A stretch of DNA of 41,945 nt from an uncultured Blastocatellia bacterium. GTDB taxonomy: Bacteria; Acidobacteriota; Blastocatellia; Pyrinomonadales; Pyrinomonadaceae. The position numbers were made by a program, and so were the translations under genes. Positions 34,524-41,945 of the stretch are shown in pieces; position 1 is the stretch's first letter, and each line of letters starts with the position of its first letter. The notes below the pieces were generated by a model. The model made no database searches and was not told the origin of the DNA. It saw only the letters and a list, made by a program, of their open reading frames with translations. The stretch is from NCBI GenBank assembly GCA_946480785.1, contig CAMLLD010000058.1:1-41945 (forward strand). The letters are read 5' to 3'.

Positions 34524-35479
34524 GCGAGCTCGATCTCGGCCCAGATGGGCCAATGATCGGAAACATGCAACGGTCGCGCAACTCCCCAACGCACAATTTT
34601 CAATCCGCGCGAAAAGATCCAGTCGGCGTGTAGTCGCAGTCCCGCGCCGCGCCAGGTCGGAGTGCCGGTCGGGATCGGCGTCGTGTAACCGCGCGATTCG
34701 AGAAAGTTGCGCGTCTCAGCGCACTTCTCGCGTGACAACGTGTTGAAGTCGCCCATGATGATCGTTGGCCCGGGGTAAGAATCCGCTTGCTGCGCGATCG
34801 TTTCGAGCTGGGCCAGTTGCCCACCGGTCGCGGCGTGTGGATCGACGTGCGCGTTGAAGATGCGCAAACGTTTCGGCCCAAGCTCGATTGTTGCCGCCAT
34901 CGCCAGACGAGGCCGCCACGGACACTTGCTCCACGGCAGATCGATCCGCGTCACATCACTAAGCGGCAAACGACTCAACAACGCCACACCCGTATCGCCC
35001 GCATCGTGCAGATCGATCGGTTCTTCGAAGTCTAACCACCATTCGCGCGTCACGGGCTTGATGCCACGCGGGATTCCCGCCGGCGCATGTACCCAGTTCA
35101 TGTCCAGGTGTGTTGCGAGTTCCGGCGCGACGTGATGACCACCCGTGCGGCGCGTTCGCTTGTCTGCTTCCTGCAACGCGAGCACATCGACGCGTGGTAA
35201 CAACGCGCCGCTGGAAAACGCCCGTGCTGCATCTTCAATCAACTTGGCGACGTGTTGCGGACGCTGGCGCAAACTCATCAAGCCGAGCTTGCGGCGCACG
35301 CCGCCCGAGATGAGATAAGGTCCGCGCGCGTAACGGATGTTGTATGATGCGACGACTAATTTGTTCTGGTTTGCGGCGGCGGGATGACGATCGTTCTGCG
35401 GCCCGAACTCGAGTTTTTCGGCGTCAGTTAAAGGGGGAATCGCAGTGGCCAAGACAGTCTGCGCAGTGGTTGACGACAT
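34520..35479 (-). CDS. Endonuclease/exonuclease/phosphatase (EEP) family hydrolase
   Basis: About 319 residues. The EEP fold is shown by VVASYNIRYARG at the start of the domain, LALQEADKRTRR with the metal-binding Glu, IFNAHVDPHA, IIMGDFNTLSRE, LHADWIFSRGLKI and the ending VSDHWPIWAEIEL. Such enzymes act on phosphodiesters of nucleic acids, lipids or inositol phosphates; the substrate is unknown. No signal peptide. The start is uncertain: ATG 35479 makes the gene overlap the divergent receiver-like gene by 35 bp, and TTG 35452 would reduce this to 8 bp. Confidence 0.88.
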   Translation of the reverse strand: MSSTTAQTVLATAIPPLTDAEKLEFGPQNDRHPAAANQNKLVVASYNIRYARGPYLISGGVRRKLGLMSLRQRPQHVAKLIEDAARAFSSGALLPRVDVLALQEADKRTRRTGGHHVAPELATHLDMNWVHAPAGIPRGIKPVTREWWLDFEEPIDLHDAGDTGVALLSRLPLSDVTRIDLPWSKCPWRPRLAMAATIELGPKRLRIFNAHVDPHAATGGQLAQLETIAQQADSYPGPTIIMGDFNTLSREKCAETRNFLESRGYTTPIPTGTPTWRGAGLRLHADWIFSRGLKIVRWGVARPLHVSDHWPIWAEIELA

Positions 35480-35774
35480 GTTCTTCAAGGCAAAGATTCG
35501 CGCGGTGGCGGAGGCGGTCGGAGCCCAGATCAGTTTTCCGCGAACGAAGGAAGCGCTGCTGGAGAAGGCGTCACAGGCGGATCTCGTGATCGTCGATTTA
35601 CAGAATCAGAAGATCGATCCCCTCAGTTTGCCGGCTGAGCTGGGCGCGGTTCGTTTGCTCGGATTCTTTTCGCACGTCGAAGTGGAATTGCAACGACAAG
35701 CGAAGGCCGCCGGATACGAGCAAGTGATGCCGCGCTCCGTGTTCGCGCGCGATCTCGCCGAGATACTCTCTTAA
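35445..35774 (+). CDS. Small receiver-like protein (degenerate response-regulator fold)
   Basis: A 109-residue single-domain protein. The GTG start at 35445 has a strong ribosome binding site (AAAGGGGGAATCGCA). The pattern fits a CheY-like fold: acidic pair in [11 protein letters not shown] after strand 1, Asp in DLVIVDLQN at strand 3, Ser in GFFSHVEVE at strand 4. The conserved Lys at strand 5 appears to be Arg ([12 protein letters not shown]). It may therefore be a pseudo-receiver without normal phosphorylation. No output domain and no kinase gene nearby. Its stop overlaps the convergent aroF stop by 4 bp. Confidence 0.7.
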   Translation: MAKTVCAVVDDMFFKAKIRAVAEAVGAQISFPRTKEALLEKASQADLVIVDLQNQKIDPLSLPAELGAVRLLGFFSHVEVELQRQAKAAGYEQVMPRSVFARDLAEILS

Positions 35775-36790
35775 ATAACCGCCGCCGGCGCGATCACTTC
35801 GTACATCGCGCGCACCTCATGCACCATCTCTTCATACTGGTCCAGCGTCAACGCCTGCGCGCCATCCGACAGCGCGCGTTCCGGTTGATCGTGCACCTCG
35901 ATAATCAAACCATCGGCGCCGACCGCGACGCCCGCGCGCGCGAGCGGCGTGACCATGAAATTCTTGCCCGTGCCGTGTGACGGATCGACGATCACCGGCA
36001 GGTGCGAGACACGCCTGACCGCGGGAATGGCGGCGAGGTCGAGCGTGTTGCGCGTGTGTTGCGCGAAGGTACGAATGCCGCGCTCGCAAAGCACGACCTG
36101 GTAGTTTCCTTCGGCCATGATGTATTCGGCCGCGAGCAGCCACTCATCGAGCGTGGCCGAGAGCCCGCGCTTCAATAACACCGGCAGACGCGCTTTGCCC
36201 GCGCGTCGCAGCAGCGAAAAGTTTTGCATGTTGCGCGCGCCGATCTGAATCATGTCGCCGTAACGTTCGACGAGATCGACACCCGCTTCGTCCAGTGCTT
36301 CCGTCACGATCTTCAAACCGTAGGCGTCGCGTATGTCGGCGAGTATCTTGAGTCCTTCTTCGCCGAGGCCCTGGAAGGCGTATGGCGACGTGCGCGGTTT
36401 GTAAGCGCCGCCGCGGAAGAAACGCGCGCCGCTGCGACGCACGGCTTCTGCAATCCTGAATGCTTGTTCGCGACTCTCAATCGCGCACGGTCCGGCGATG
36501 ATGCCGAGCTCGTCGCCGCCGATGGTGGCGTCGCCGACGCGCACGACGGTTTTTTCCGGCCGCAGGTCGAGGGAAATGAGTTTGTAAGGTTTGCTGACGC
36601 GAATGGCTTCCGCGACACCGGCGAGATTTTCGAAGTGCGACGGATCGACCGCGCCCTGGTTGCCCGTGATGCCGATGGCGGTGCGCGTGGCGCCGGGCAT
36701 CGGGTGGCCTTTGAAACCGAGTTGTTCGATGACGCGCAGGACAGCCTCGACCTGGCTGTCAGTGGCGTCGGCTTTCATGACGATTAACAT
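35771..36790 (-). CDS. aroF: 3-deoxy-7-phosphoheptulonate synthase (DAHP synthase, type I-beta)
   Basis: A 339-residue enzyme that joins phosphoenolpyruvate and erythrose 4-phosphate, the first step of aromatic amino acid synthesis. The N-terminal ferredoxin-like regulatory domain (residues 1-68, [17 protein letters not shown]) is followed by the barrel with [54 protein letters not shown] and [12 protein letters not shown]. The N-terminal domain mediates feedback by Tyr or Phe in the Thermotoga enzyme. No other aromatic pathway genes are adjacent. The 228-bp gap upstream separates it from divergent marR. Confidence 0.96.
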   Translation of the reverse strand: MLIVMKADATDSQVEAVLRVIEQLGFKGHPMPGATRTAIGITGNQGAVDPSHFENLAGVAEAIRVSKPYKLISLDLRPEKTVVRVGDATIGGDELGIIAGPCAIESREQAFRIAEAVRRSGARFFRGGAYKPRTSPYAFQGLGEEGLKILADIRDAYGLKIVTEALDEAGVDLVERYGDMIQIGARNMQNFSLLRRAGKARLPVLLKRGLSATLDEWLLAAEYIMAEGNYQVVLCERGIRTFAQHTRNTLDLAAIPAVRRVSHLPVIVDPSHGTGKNFMVTPLARAGVAVGADGLIIEVHDQPERALSDGAQALTLDQYEEMVHEVRAMYEVIAPAAVI

Positions 36791-36955
36791 GGTGACTTAT
36801 TACCTTAGCTTTTCGGAAAAGTACAGTGTACGGCACCCCGTGGGTATGAGTGCTAGTGTGAACGGGTTAGCGAGGTTGAGGGATCTTAGCGAAACATTTT
36901 GCGGTTGGCAACGAATGTTTTGCGCGTTTCGGGAAGCGAAGGCTTATGTCCGAAC

Positions 36956-36985
36956 TTGACAATACTGCTTGAGGTAAAGTATCTT
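36956..36985 (+). promoter_or_regulatory. Promoter of marR-pirin
   Basis: TTGACA at 36956-36961 and TATCTT at 36980-36985 are separated by 18 bp. The -10 box lies in the left arm of a palindromic operator. In the rest of the 36791-37018 gap I see only a small GTACAGTGTAC palindrome at 36821-36831, which could belong to the aroF promoter, and no gene. Confidence 0.6.
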
Positions 36986-36997
36986 GACATCAAGATA
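36980..36997. promoter_or_regulatory. Palindromic operator, probably for the adjacent MarR regulator
   Basis: TATCTTGA-CA-TCAAGATA is a perfect 8-bp inverted repeat with a 2-bp centre. It covers the -10 box and ends 21 bp before the marR start codon. The size and AT-rich arms are normal for MarR dimers, and ATCTTGA-type half-sites are known for this family (from memory). Autorepression is inferred. Confidence 0.75.
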
Positions 36998-37018
36998 AAC
37001 GATTAGAAGGAGAGACGA

Positions 37019-37492
37019 GTGGCGGCGCCTGAGAATGTTGAATCGTTGAGTGGCGGGAGTGGCGTGCACGTGTTTCTTGTGCTGTGGAAGGCGCTGCACG
37101 CGGTGGAAGAGTACGCGGTGAGCAGCATTGCCGAGCTGGAGATTGGCGCCACGGATTTCGCGGTGCTCGAGGCATTGCTGCACAAAGGGCCGCTGCCGGT
37201 GAACGAGATTGGGAAAAAGGTCTTGTTGACGAGCGGCTCGATCACGACGGCGGTTGATCGCCTCGAAAGCCGAGGCCTCGTCGAGCGGCGCGCGCACGGC
37301 AGCGACCGGCGGGCGAGGATCGTTCATTTAACAAAGCAGGGGAGAAGGCTGATCGCCCGCGCATACGCGCAACACGCGGCGGACATGGAGCGTCTGGCGG
37401 CGGCGTCGCTGACGAAAGCAGAGCGCGCGACGCTGATTCGGTTGTTGAAGAAGATCGGCTATGCGGCCGCAGAAAAGAAAGAGGGAGTTTAG
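37019..37492 (+). CDS. MarR family transcriptional regulator
   Basis: A 157-residue winged-helix dimer. The DNA-binding part reads TDFAVLEALLHKGPLPVNEI, then LLTSGSITTAVDRLESRGLV and the wing RRAHGSDRRARIVHLTKQGR. The GTG start 37019 has GGAG at 37009-37012. A palindromic operator covers the promoter. The stop codon directly abuts the pirin gene, so the regulator controls itself and pirin. Relatives of this type respond to phenols, quinones or oxidants; the ligand here is unknown. There are no cysteines in the sequence, so redox sensing by thiols is unlikely. Confidence 0.93.
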   Translation: MAAPENVESLSGGSGVHVFLVLWKALHAVEEYAVSSIAELEIGATDFAVLEALLHKGPLPVNEIGKKVLLTSGSITTAVDRLESRGLVERRAHGSDRRARIVHLTKQGRRLIARAYAQHAADMERLAAASLTKAERATLIRLLKKIGYAAAEKKEGV

Positions 37493-38374
37493 ATGGAAGA
37501 ACAAAAGCGCAGTGTCGCTGGTGTGGTTAACAGTATCGAGACGTTGGAGGGCGGCGGCTTTCTGGTACGACGGCCGTTTCCCGTAGCATCACTTTCGGAG
37601 TTCGATCCGTTTTTGTTGCTGGATGAGATGGGACCGATGGAAGTCGGACCAGGTGAAGCGAAAGGAGCGCCCGATCATCCGCACCGCGGCTTCGAAACGG
37701 TGACGTACCTGCTTTCGGGCGAGATGGAGCACAAAGACTCACGCGGCCACGCCGGCCGTCTGAAGCCCGGCGACGTGCAATGGATGACCGCCGGCGCCGG
37801 TGTGGTCCATTCGGAGATGCCGAGCGCCGCGTTTCAACGCGACGGCGGACGCATGCACGGCTTTCAGTTGTGGGTGAACCTGCCGCAGCGCGAGAAGATG
37901 ACGAAGCCGCGTTACCAGGAGATTCCGCGCGCGGGAATTCCCGAAGCGAAGTCAGACGACGGGCTCGTGACGGTGCGCGTGATCGCAGGTGAAGCGATGG
38001 GCCAACGAGCCGTCATCGAAACGCACACACCGATCGTTTACCTGCACTACACGATCGAGCCCGGCGGCGTGGTTGAGCAGCATGTGCCCGCGGAGTACAA
38101 CACGTTCGCGTACATCATCGACGGCACAGGCTTCTTTGGCGCGGAGCGCGAGCGCGCGGGCGACGGGCAGATGGTGATGTTTGCGCAGGACTGCGACACG
38201 ATCAGGATCGAGAATCCGGCTTCTGCACAAGAGCCTCTCGATCTATTACTTATCGGTGGCGTGCCGTTGAACGAACCCGTAGCGCGTTATGGACCGTTTG
38301 TAATGAACACGGAAGGTGAGATTCGCCAGGCGTTCGAGGATTACGTTCGCGGCCGCATGGGCGCGATCGGTTAA
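37493..38374 (+). CDS. Pirin family protein
   Basis: A 293-residue bicupin. The N-terminal cupin has FDPFLLLDEMGP, the metal-ligand region DHPHRGFETVTYLLSGEMEH, DVQWMTAGAGVVHSEMP, and LQLWVNLP-like FQLWVNLPQREKMTKPRYQ. The C-terminal cupin follows from about residue 165. Some bacterial pirins act as quercetin dioxygenases; others bind proteins. It starts right after the marR stop (TAG-ATG). Regulation by MarR through the upstream operator suggests a role in handling aromatic or quinone compounds (inference). Confidence 0.95.
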   Translation: MEEQKRSVAGVVNSIETLEGGGFLVRRPFPVASLSEFDPFLLLDEMGPMEVGPGEAKGAPDHPHRGFETVTYLLSGEMEHKDSRGHAGRLKPGDVQWMTAGAGVVHSEMPSAAFQRDGGRMHGFQLWVNLPQREKMTKPRYQEIPRAGIPEAKSDDGLVTVRVIAGEAMGQRAVIETHTPIVYLHYTIEPGGVVEQHVPAEYNTFAYIIDGTGFFGAERERAGDGQMVMFAQDCDTIRIENPASAQEPLDLLLIGGVPLNEPVARYGPFVMNTEGEIRQAFEDYVRGRMGAIG

Positions 38375-38380
38375 CGCGGA

Positions 38381-40462
38381 TCACATCTGTTCGGGAACGT
38401 TGATGCCGAGGATCGAGAGCGCGGTGGTCAGTTGACTGCGCACGATCCTCGTCACCGTAATCAGCACCGCGCGGCGCACGTCGTCTTTCTCGGCGAGGAT
38501 GCGATTTTCGTCGCGCTGGTAAAAGCGGCTGAAACCACGCGCCACCGAAAACGTGTACTTCGCGAGGTTCGCCGGCTCCGCCGACTTGCGACACAACGCG
38601 ATCACTTCATCCAACTGCTGCGTCAAGATCAGCAGCGACCAGATCTCCGTGCCGATCTCACCGGACAAGATCTCTGAAATCCGTGTTTGTAAGTCGGGAT
38701 TGGAATCAACGCCGGCCAATACCGCGTCGGCGTTTTGCAAAGTTTCAGCGTCGAGCTTGCGGAAGATCGAACCCGCGCGCACTGCGGCGTACTGGCAATA
38801 AGGACCAGTCTCACCTTCAAACGACAACGCTTCCTTGAAATCAAATGCGATCACCGTGTTGCGCGTGAACTTCAACAGGAAATAACGCAGCGCCGCAATC
38901 GCGACCTCGTGCGCGGTCGCGCGCTTGTTCTCGTCCGAAGGCTCCGCGTTGCGTTTCTCGACTTCCACGAGCGCGCCCGCTTCGAGTTGATTGATCAGAT
39001 CGTCGGCCTTGACGCCGAGACCTTTGCGGCCGCTCATCTCGATGTAAGGCCGCGCGCGATCTTCCTCGCTCAACTCGATGCCGAGCTCGCCGCACGCAGC
39101 GGGCGAGAGCGCCACCATCTCGTAACTGAAATGCACGCTCGCGTCTTCGCCGACTTCCGGCACGACCGCGGCGACGCCGCGAGCGACGATCTCCTGCGGG
39201 TACGACTGTCGTGAATCGATCACGTTGTAAACCTTCGCGCCGCCGCCGAAGTGTGGGCGCTCGATGCCCGCTTGTGCTTCTGCTTTCGCGTCTGTGGTCG
39301 TGACCCACGTGACGTGACCGTCGTTGTAGTTGCGAAAGATTTTGTAGTGGAAATCGAGTCCGAGCTTTCCGAGTTTCCAGAGTTGGTAAGCGATGTCTTT
39401 GCCGGTGTAGGTCACAGTGCCGTTTGAGCGCACGATGATCTTGTCTGACTCGTGTTCGTCGGTGCCTGTGTGCGACTCGAACGGCATCACCCAACAGCCG
39501 GCGTGACGGCCTTCGGTCTCGAGCCGGATCACGCCTTTGCTTTTCATCAGCTCGAACGCGCGTTCCCAAAAGTGCAGGTGCAGAATCTCCGACTCGCGCG
39601 CGAGCAGATCGTAACGAATACCGAGACGTTCCATCGTGTTGAGGATGCACTCGACGTTGCGCGTGGCGACGTAGTCGGCGAGCTCGGCGATGCGGTTGTT
39701 GCCTTCTTCGATCGCGTGCAGCACCTTGGTGCGCATCTTGAGCTTCTCGGGATTGGGATCGTTGTTCGGGTTGCCGTCGCGATAGAAGAGACCGACTTCA
39801 GTGTAGAGATCCCAGCAGTAGTAATCGAACGGATAATCGGGCGTGAGCGACGCGTCGAGGTCTTTGATCTTTTCGAGGTTCATCGCTTCGAGGTGCAGAA
39901 AACCGACGACGACGTCGGCGACCTGGACGCCGGTGTTGTCGATGTAGTTTTGCACTTCGACCGTGTCACCCGCGGCTTGCAGGATGCGGACAAACGTGTC
40001 GCCGAGAACGGCGTTGCGCACGTGACCGATGTGCGCGGCTTTGTTGGGGTTGATGCTGGTGTGCTCCACCATCATCTTGGTTTGATCGCGTTTGCCGGTC
40101 TGGTTTTCATCCCCGGTTGGTTTAACTCTCGCACTGGTCTTCGTAGAGAAAAGGTGAAGGAGTTTTGCGCGATCGAAGTAGACGTTGATGTAACCCGCGC
40201 CCGCAATGTCGACGCGCGCAACTTCGGCTACGTTTTCGAGTTCGGTCTTTAGCTTCTCCGCGATCGCGCGTGGCGCGACCTTCTCGCCGGTGGCTTGTTT
40301 GACGAGCTTGGCGAGTTCGAACGAGACGGGAAACGCGAGATCGCCGAGCTCAGGTTTTGGCGGCGTGTCAGCGGCGAGTTGTTGCACCTCGACGCCAAAC
40401 ATCTCGCGCGCGGCGTTGCGAATGCGCTCTTTGAGTTCCTGTTGCAGGTTGAATAGGCTCAT
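38381..40462 (-). CDS. argS: Arginyl-tRNA synthetase
   Basis: A 693-residue class I synthetase that charges tRNA-Arg. An N-terminal additional domain (residues 1-115) with PKPELGDLAFPVSFELAK is followed by the nucleotide-binding signature INPNKAAHIGHVRNA with HIGH. The MSGRKGLGVKADDLI segment takes the KMSKS place, and the anticodon-binding domain at the C-terminus ends with VARGFSRFYQRDENRILAE and RSQLTTALSILGINVPEQM. It is clearly longer than E. coli ArgS (577). The extra length is spread over several inserts. It converges on pirin with a 6-bp gap. Confidence 0.96.
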   Translation of the reverse strand: MSLFNLQQELKERIRNAAREMFGVEVQQLAADTPPKPELGDLAFPVSFELAKLVKQATGEKVAPRAIAEKLKTELENVAEVARVDIAGAGYINVYFDRAKLLHLFSTKTSARVKPTGDENQTGKRDQTKMMVEHTSINPNKAAHIGHVRNAVLGDTFVRILQAAGDTVEVQNYIDNTGVQVADVVVGFLHLEAMNLEKIKDLDASLTPDYPFDYYCWDLYTEVGLFYRDGNPNNDPNPEKLKMRTKVLHAIEEGNNRIAELADYVATRNVECILNTMERLGIRYDLLARESEILHLHFWERAFELMKSKGVIRLETEGRHAGCWVMPFESHTGTDEHESDKIIVRSNGTVTYTGKDIAYQLWKLGKLGLDFHYKIFRNYNDGHVTWVTTTDAKAEAQAGIERPHFGGGAKVYNVIDSRQSYPQEIVARGVAAVVPEVGEDASVHFSYEMVALSPAACGELGIELSEEDRARPYIEMSGRKGLGVKADDLINQLEAGALVEVEKRNAEPSDENKRATAHEVAIAALRYFLLKFTRNTVIAFDFKEALSFEGETGPYCQYAAVRAGSIFRKLDAETLQNADAVLAGVDSNPDLQTRISEILSGEIGTEIWSLLILTQQLDEVIALCRKSAEPANLAKYTFSVARGFSRFYQRDENRILAEKDDVRRAVLITVTRIVRSQLTTALSILGINVPEQM

Positions 40463-40475
40463 GACAAAAGCGCAA

Positions 40476-40506
40476 AGTATACCGCATTTGGTAGCACCCG
40501 GTTCAA
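40476..40506 (-). promoter_or_regulatory. Possible argS promoter
   Basis: On the minus strand TTGAAC (40506-40501) and TATACT (40481-40476) are 19 bp apart, and the -10 box ends 13 nt before the start codon. The -35 box touches unit A of the palindromic element copy 2. The spacing is long, so confidence is low. Confidence 0.35.
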
Positions 40507-40702
40507 ACGCCGCAGGCGTTCGCTAATTTGAGCCCAGGTTGGTTACAACCCTGGGTCCACAACAAAGAAGCGAGGAAACGCTGAAAGCGTTGGCAAACAA
40601 GGTGCGCGATCTTCGTCAACGCCTTCAGCGTTGGAGCAAGCTTTGTAATTGTTCCCAGGGTTGTTCCAACCCTGGGCTCGAATTGGCGAACGCCTTCGGC
40701 GT
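40504..40702. repeat. Palindromic element, copy 2 (nested hairpins A-B-C-C'-B'-A')
   Basis: Same layout as the copy at 17518-17724. A 40506-40520, B 40533-40555 (one G lost from the left arm), C 40577-40591, C' 40618-40632, B' 40654-40676, A' 40689-40702. A 30-nt stretch (40667-40696) is identical to 17687-17716; hairpin arms are kept while the spacers between them differ. It fills the gap between divergent argS and the sirtuin gene. Confidence 0.9.
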
Positions 40703-40707
40703 GGTTT

Positions 40708-40736
40708 TTGTGGGTACACCGCGGCTCTGCTACCAT
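40708..40736 (+). promoter_or_regulatory. Possible promoter of the sirtuin-larC genes
   Basis: TTGTGG (40708-40713) and TACCAT (40731-40736) are 17 bp apart. The -10 box lies 10 nt before the ATG, which would give a nearly leaderless mRNA. It begins 5 bp after the end of the palindromic element. Confidence 0.4.
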
Positions 40737-40746
40737 CGCGAGTCCA

Positions 40747-41523
40747 ATGCAAACCAACGGAACGCCAAACATCTCAGCCGAGCTGCGCGAGCGCCTTCCC
40801 GACTTGCGGGAGCGAATCGCGGAACTGCGCCGGCGTCTCGCGGATGCGAAGCGCGTGCTGGTGCTGACGGGCGCGGGTGTGTCGGCGGAATCGGGTGTGC
40901 CGACGTTTCGCGGTGGGGGTAATTCGGCGGTTTGGAAGGGTCTCCCGTTCGATGTCATCTCGTCCGGCGTGATGCTCGAACGAAACCTGCCCGCCGTGTG
41001 GGAATGGTTTGACTATCGACGCGATGTGCTCCAATCCCTCAAACCAAACCCCGCGCACGAAGCGATCGCGCGCTGGCAGGACCGCTTTCCCGACCTGACG
41101 GTCGTCACGCAGAATGTCGACGGACTGCACCAACTCGCCGGCTCGCGCAACGTACTCGAACTGCACGGCAGCATCTGGCGCGCACGCTGTACCGTGTGTC
41201 GCCTCGTGCACGAGATTCCACGCGAAGGCGCTCGTCCTGAAGCGTGTCGCGATTGTGGCAACGCAGTGCGGCCCGATGTCGTGCTCTTCGGCGAGATGCT
41301 GCCGCCCGGCGCTTTCGAGTTTGCGACACAACGCGCAGCCGCTTGCGAGTTGTGCCTGGTGATCGGAACGTCGGGTCTGGTTTATCCGGCGGCGGGCTTG
41401 CCGGAGATCGCGAAGTCGGCGGGCGCGTTTGTTTGCGAGATTAATCCCGAGCCGACGCCGCTTTCGGATTTGTGTGATGAAACGATCGGCGGAAAGGCGG
41501 GCGAAGTGTTGCCGCTGCTATGA
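40747..41523 (+). CDS. Sir2 family NAD-dependent protein deacylase (sirtuin, CobB-like)
   Basis: A 258-residue sirtuin that removes acyl groups from lysines with NAD. LTGAGVSAESGVPTFRG (40-56) binds NAD, TQNVDGLHQLAG (121-132) and catalytic His140 (LELHGSIW) follow. Zinc is held by Cys148, Cys151, Cys167 and Cys170. The acyl-specificity position that is Tyr in SIRT5/CobB (Y-x2-R) reads Phe88 with Arg91 kept (WFDYRRD). ATG 40747 is preferred over GTG 40708, which would include promoter DNA. An N-terminal extension of about 33 charged residues precedes the domain. The stop overlaps larC by 4 bp (ATGA). Confidence 0.93.
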   Translation: MQTNGTPNISAELRERLPDLRERIAELRRRLADAKRVLVLTGAGVSAESGVPTFRGGGNSAVWKGLPFDVISSGVMLERNLPAVWEWFDYRRDVLQSLKPNPAHEAIARWQDRFPDLTVVTQNVDGLHQLAGSRNVLELHGSIWRARCTVCRLVHEIPREGARPEACRDCGNAVRPDVVLFGEMLPPGAFEFATQRAAACELCLVIGTSGLVYPAAGLPEIAKSAGAFVCEINPEPTPLSDLCDETIGGKAGEVLPLL

Positions 41524-41945
41524 GAACTCTTTACTTCGACTGTTTTGCCGGCGCGAGTGGCGACATGATTCTCGGCGCGATGGTCGCTGCTGGTGTAGAC
41601 CCGTCCGTGTTGAGCGAACAGTTGTCGCGGCTCAACGTTGACGGGTTCAATCTCAACATCGAAACGGTGATGCGATCCGGTTTGAGTGCGACGTACGCGC
41701 GCGTCGAGACCGCACACGAACACAAGCACCGGCATCTGTCTGACATTAGAAAGATCATTGAGAGCTCGGGTGTTTCAGATAAAGCGAAGGCGCTCAGCAT
41801 TGAGATCTTCACGCGGCTCGCTGAAGCTGAAGCGCGCGTCCACAACGAGCCCGTCGAACACGTTCACTTTCACGAAGTCGGCGCGCTCGATGCGATCGTC
41901 GACATCGTCGGCGCCGCCGCCGCGCTCACCTACCTCGGTGCCGAG
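41520..41945 (+). CDS. larC: LarC, nickel-pincer cofactor nickel insertion protein (5' part, cut by window end)
   Basis: The frame is open from ATG 41520 to the window end, 142 codons, with no stop. The opening MRTLYFDCFAGASGDMILGA, the His-rich EHKHRHLSDIRKII and VEHVHFHEVGALDAIVDIVG are characteristic of LarC (TIGR00299 family). LarC inserts nickel into the pyridinium-bisthiocarboxylate nucleotide that serves lactate racemase and related enzymes. It overlaps the sirtuin stop (ATGA). larA, larB and larE were not seen in this window and could follow to the right. Confidence 0.93.
   Translation, partial: MRTLYFDCFAGASGDMILGAMVAAGVDPSVLSEQLSRLNVDGFNLNIETVMRSGLSATYARVETAHEHKHRHLSDIRKIIESSGVSDKAKALSIEIFTRLAEAEARVHNEPVEHVHFHEVGALDAIVDIVGAAAALTYLGAE

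Overview
The window reads as chromosomal DNA of a moderately GC-rich Gram-negative bacterium. Acidobacteriota, probably class Blastocatellia, is the best guess. This is inferred from a VWFA-related secreted protein, a large secreted BNR/Asp-box repeat protein and a secreted dipeptidyl peptidase IV, all common in that phylum, together with GTG/TTG starts and many ATGA/GTGA gene overlaps. No rRNA, tRNA, CRISPR array or prophage was seen.

Layout. 1-52: probable outer end of an IS21-like insertion sequence whose body lies outside the window. 298-7540 (+): lytic transglycosylase, POT peptide transporter, DPP-IV peptidase, VWFA-related protein, an antitoxin/ParE toxin pair and an unknown helical protein. 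7598-14160 (-): mutM, phosphohexomutase, sugar-1-phosphate nucleotidyltransferase and a secreted BNR-repeat protein. 14232-17496 (+): thiolase, 3-hydroxyacyl-CoA dehydrogenase and a zinc-ribbon TPR protein. 17785-25214 (+): a consensus promoter followed by yceD-rpmF-plsX-fabH-fabD-acpP-fabF and then etfB-etfA. This is the classical fatty-acid synthesis cluster, but without fabG between fabD and acpP. 25189-28337 (-): CusF/SCO1 fusion and Slt-type transglycosylase. 28382-33734 (+): folD, coaE, a solitary OppA-like binding protein, tsaC, ridA, a DUF1801 protein and beta-carbonic anhydrase. 33729-36790: mainly minus strand (SpoU methyltransferase, EEP hydrolase, DAHP synthase) with a small receiver-like gene on the plus strand. 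36956-38374 (+): marR-pirin with a clear palindromic operator over its promoter. 38381-40462 (-): argS. 40747-41945 (+): sirtuin and the 5' part of larC.

The most unusual structure is non-coding. Two copies (17518-17724 and 40504-40702) of a roughly 200-bp element are built as a palindrome of palindromes: hairpin units A-B-C-C'-B'-A', each unit self-complementary and the whole also an inverted repeat. Both copies lie next to promoters. In addition, most gaps of the fatty-acid operon hold shorter palindromic repeats of at least three different sequence types. Several run into the reading frames, so the C-terminus of YceD, the C-terminus of PlsX and the start region of FabD appear to be repeat-derived. 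No clear new defence or biosynthetic system was found; these repeats and the MarR-pirin switch are the best candidates for follow-up.
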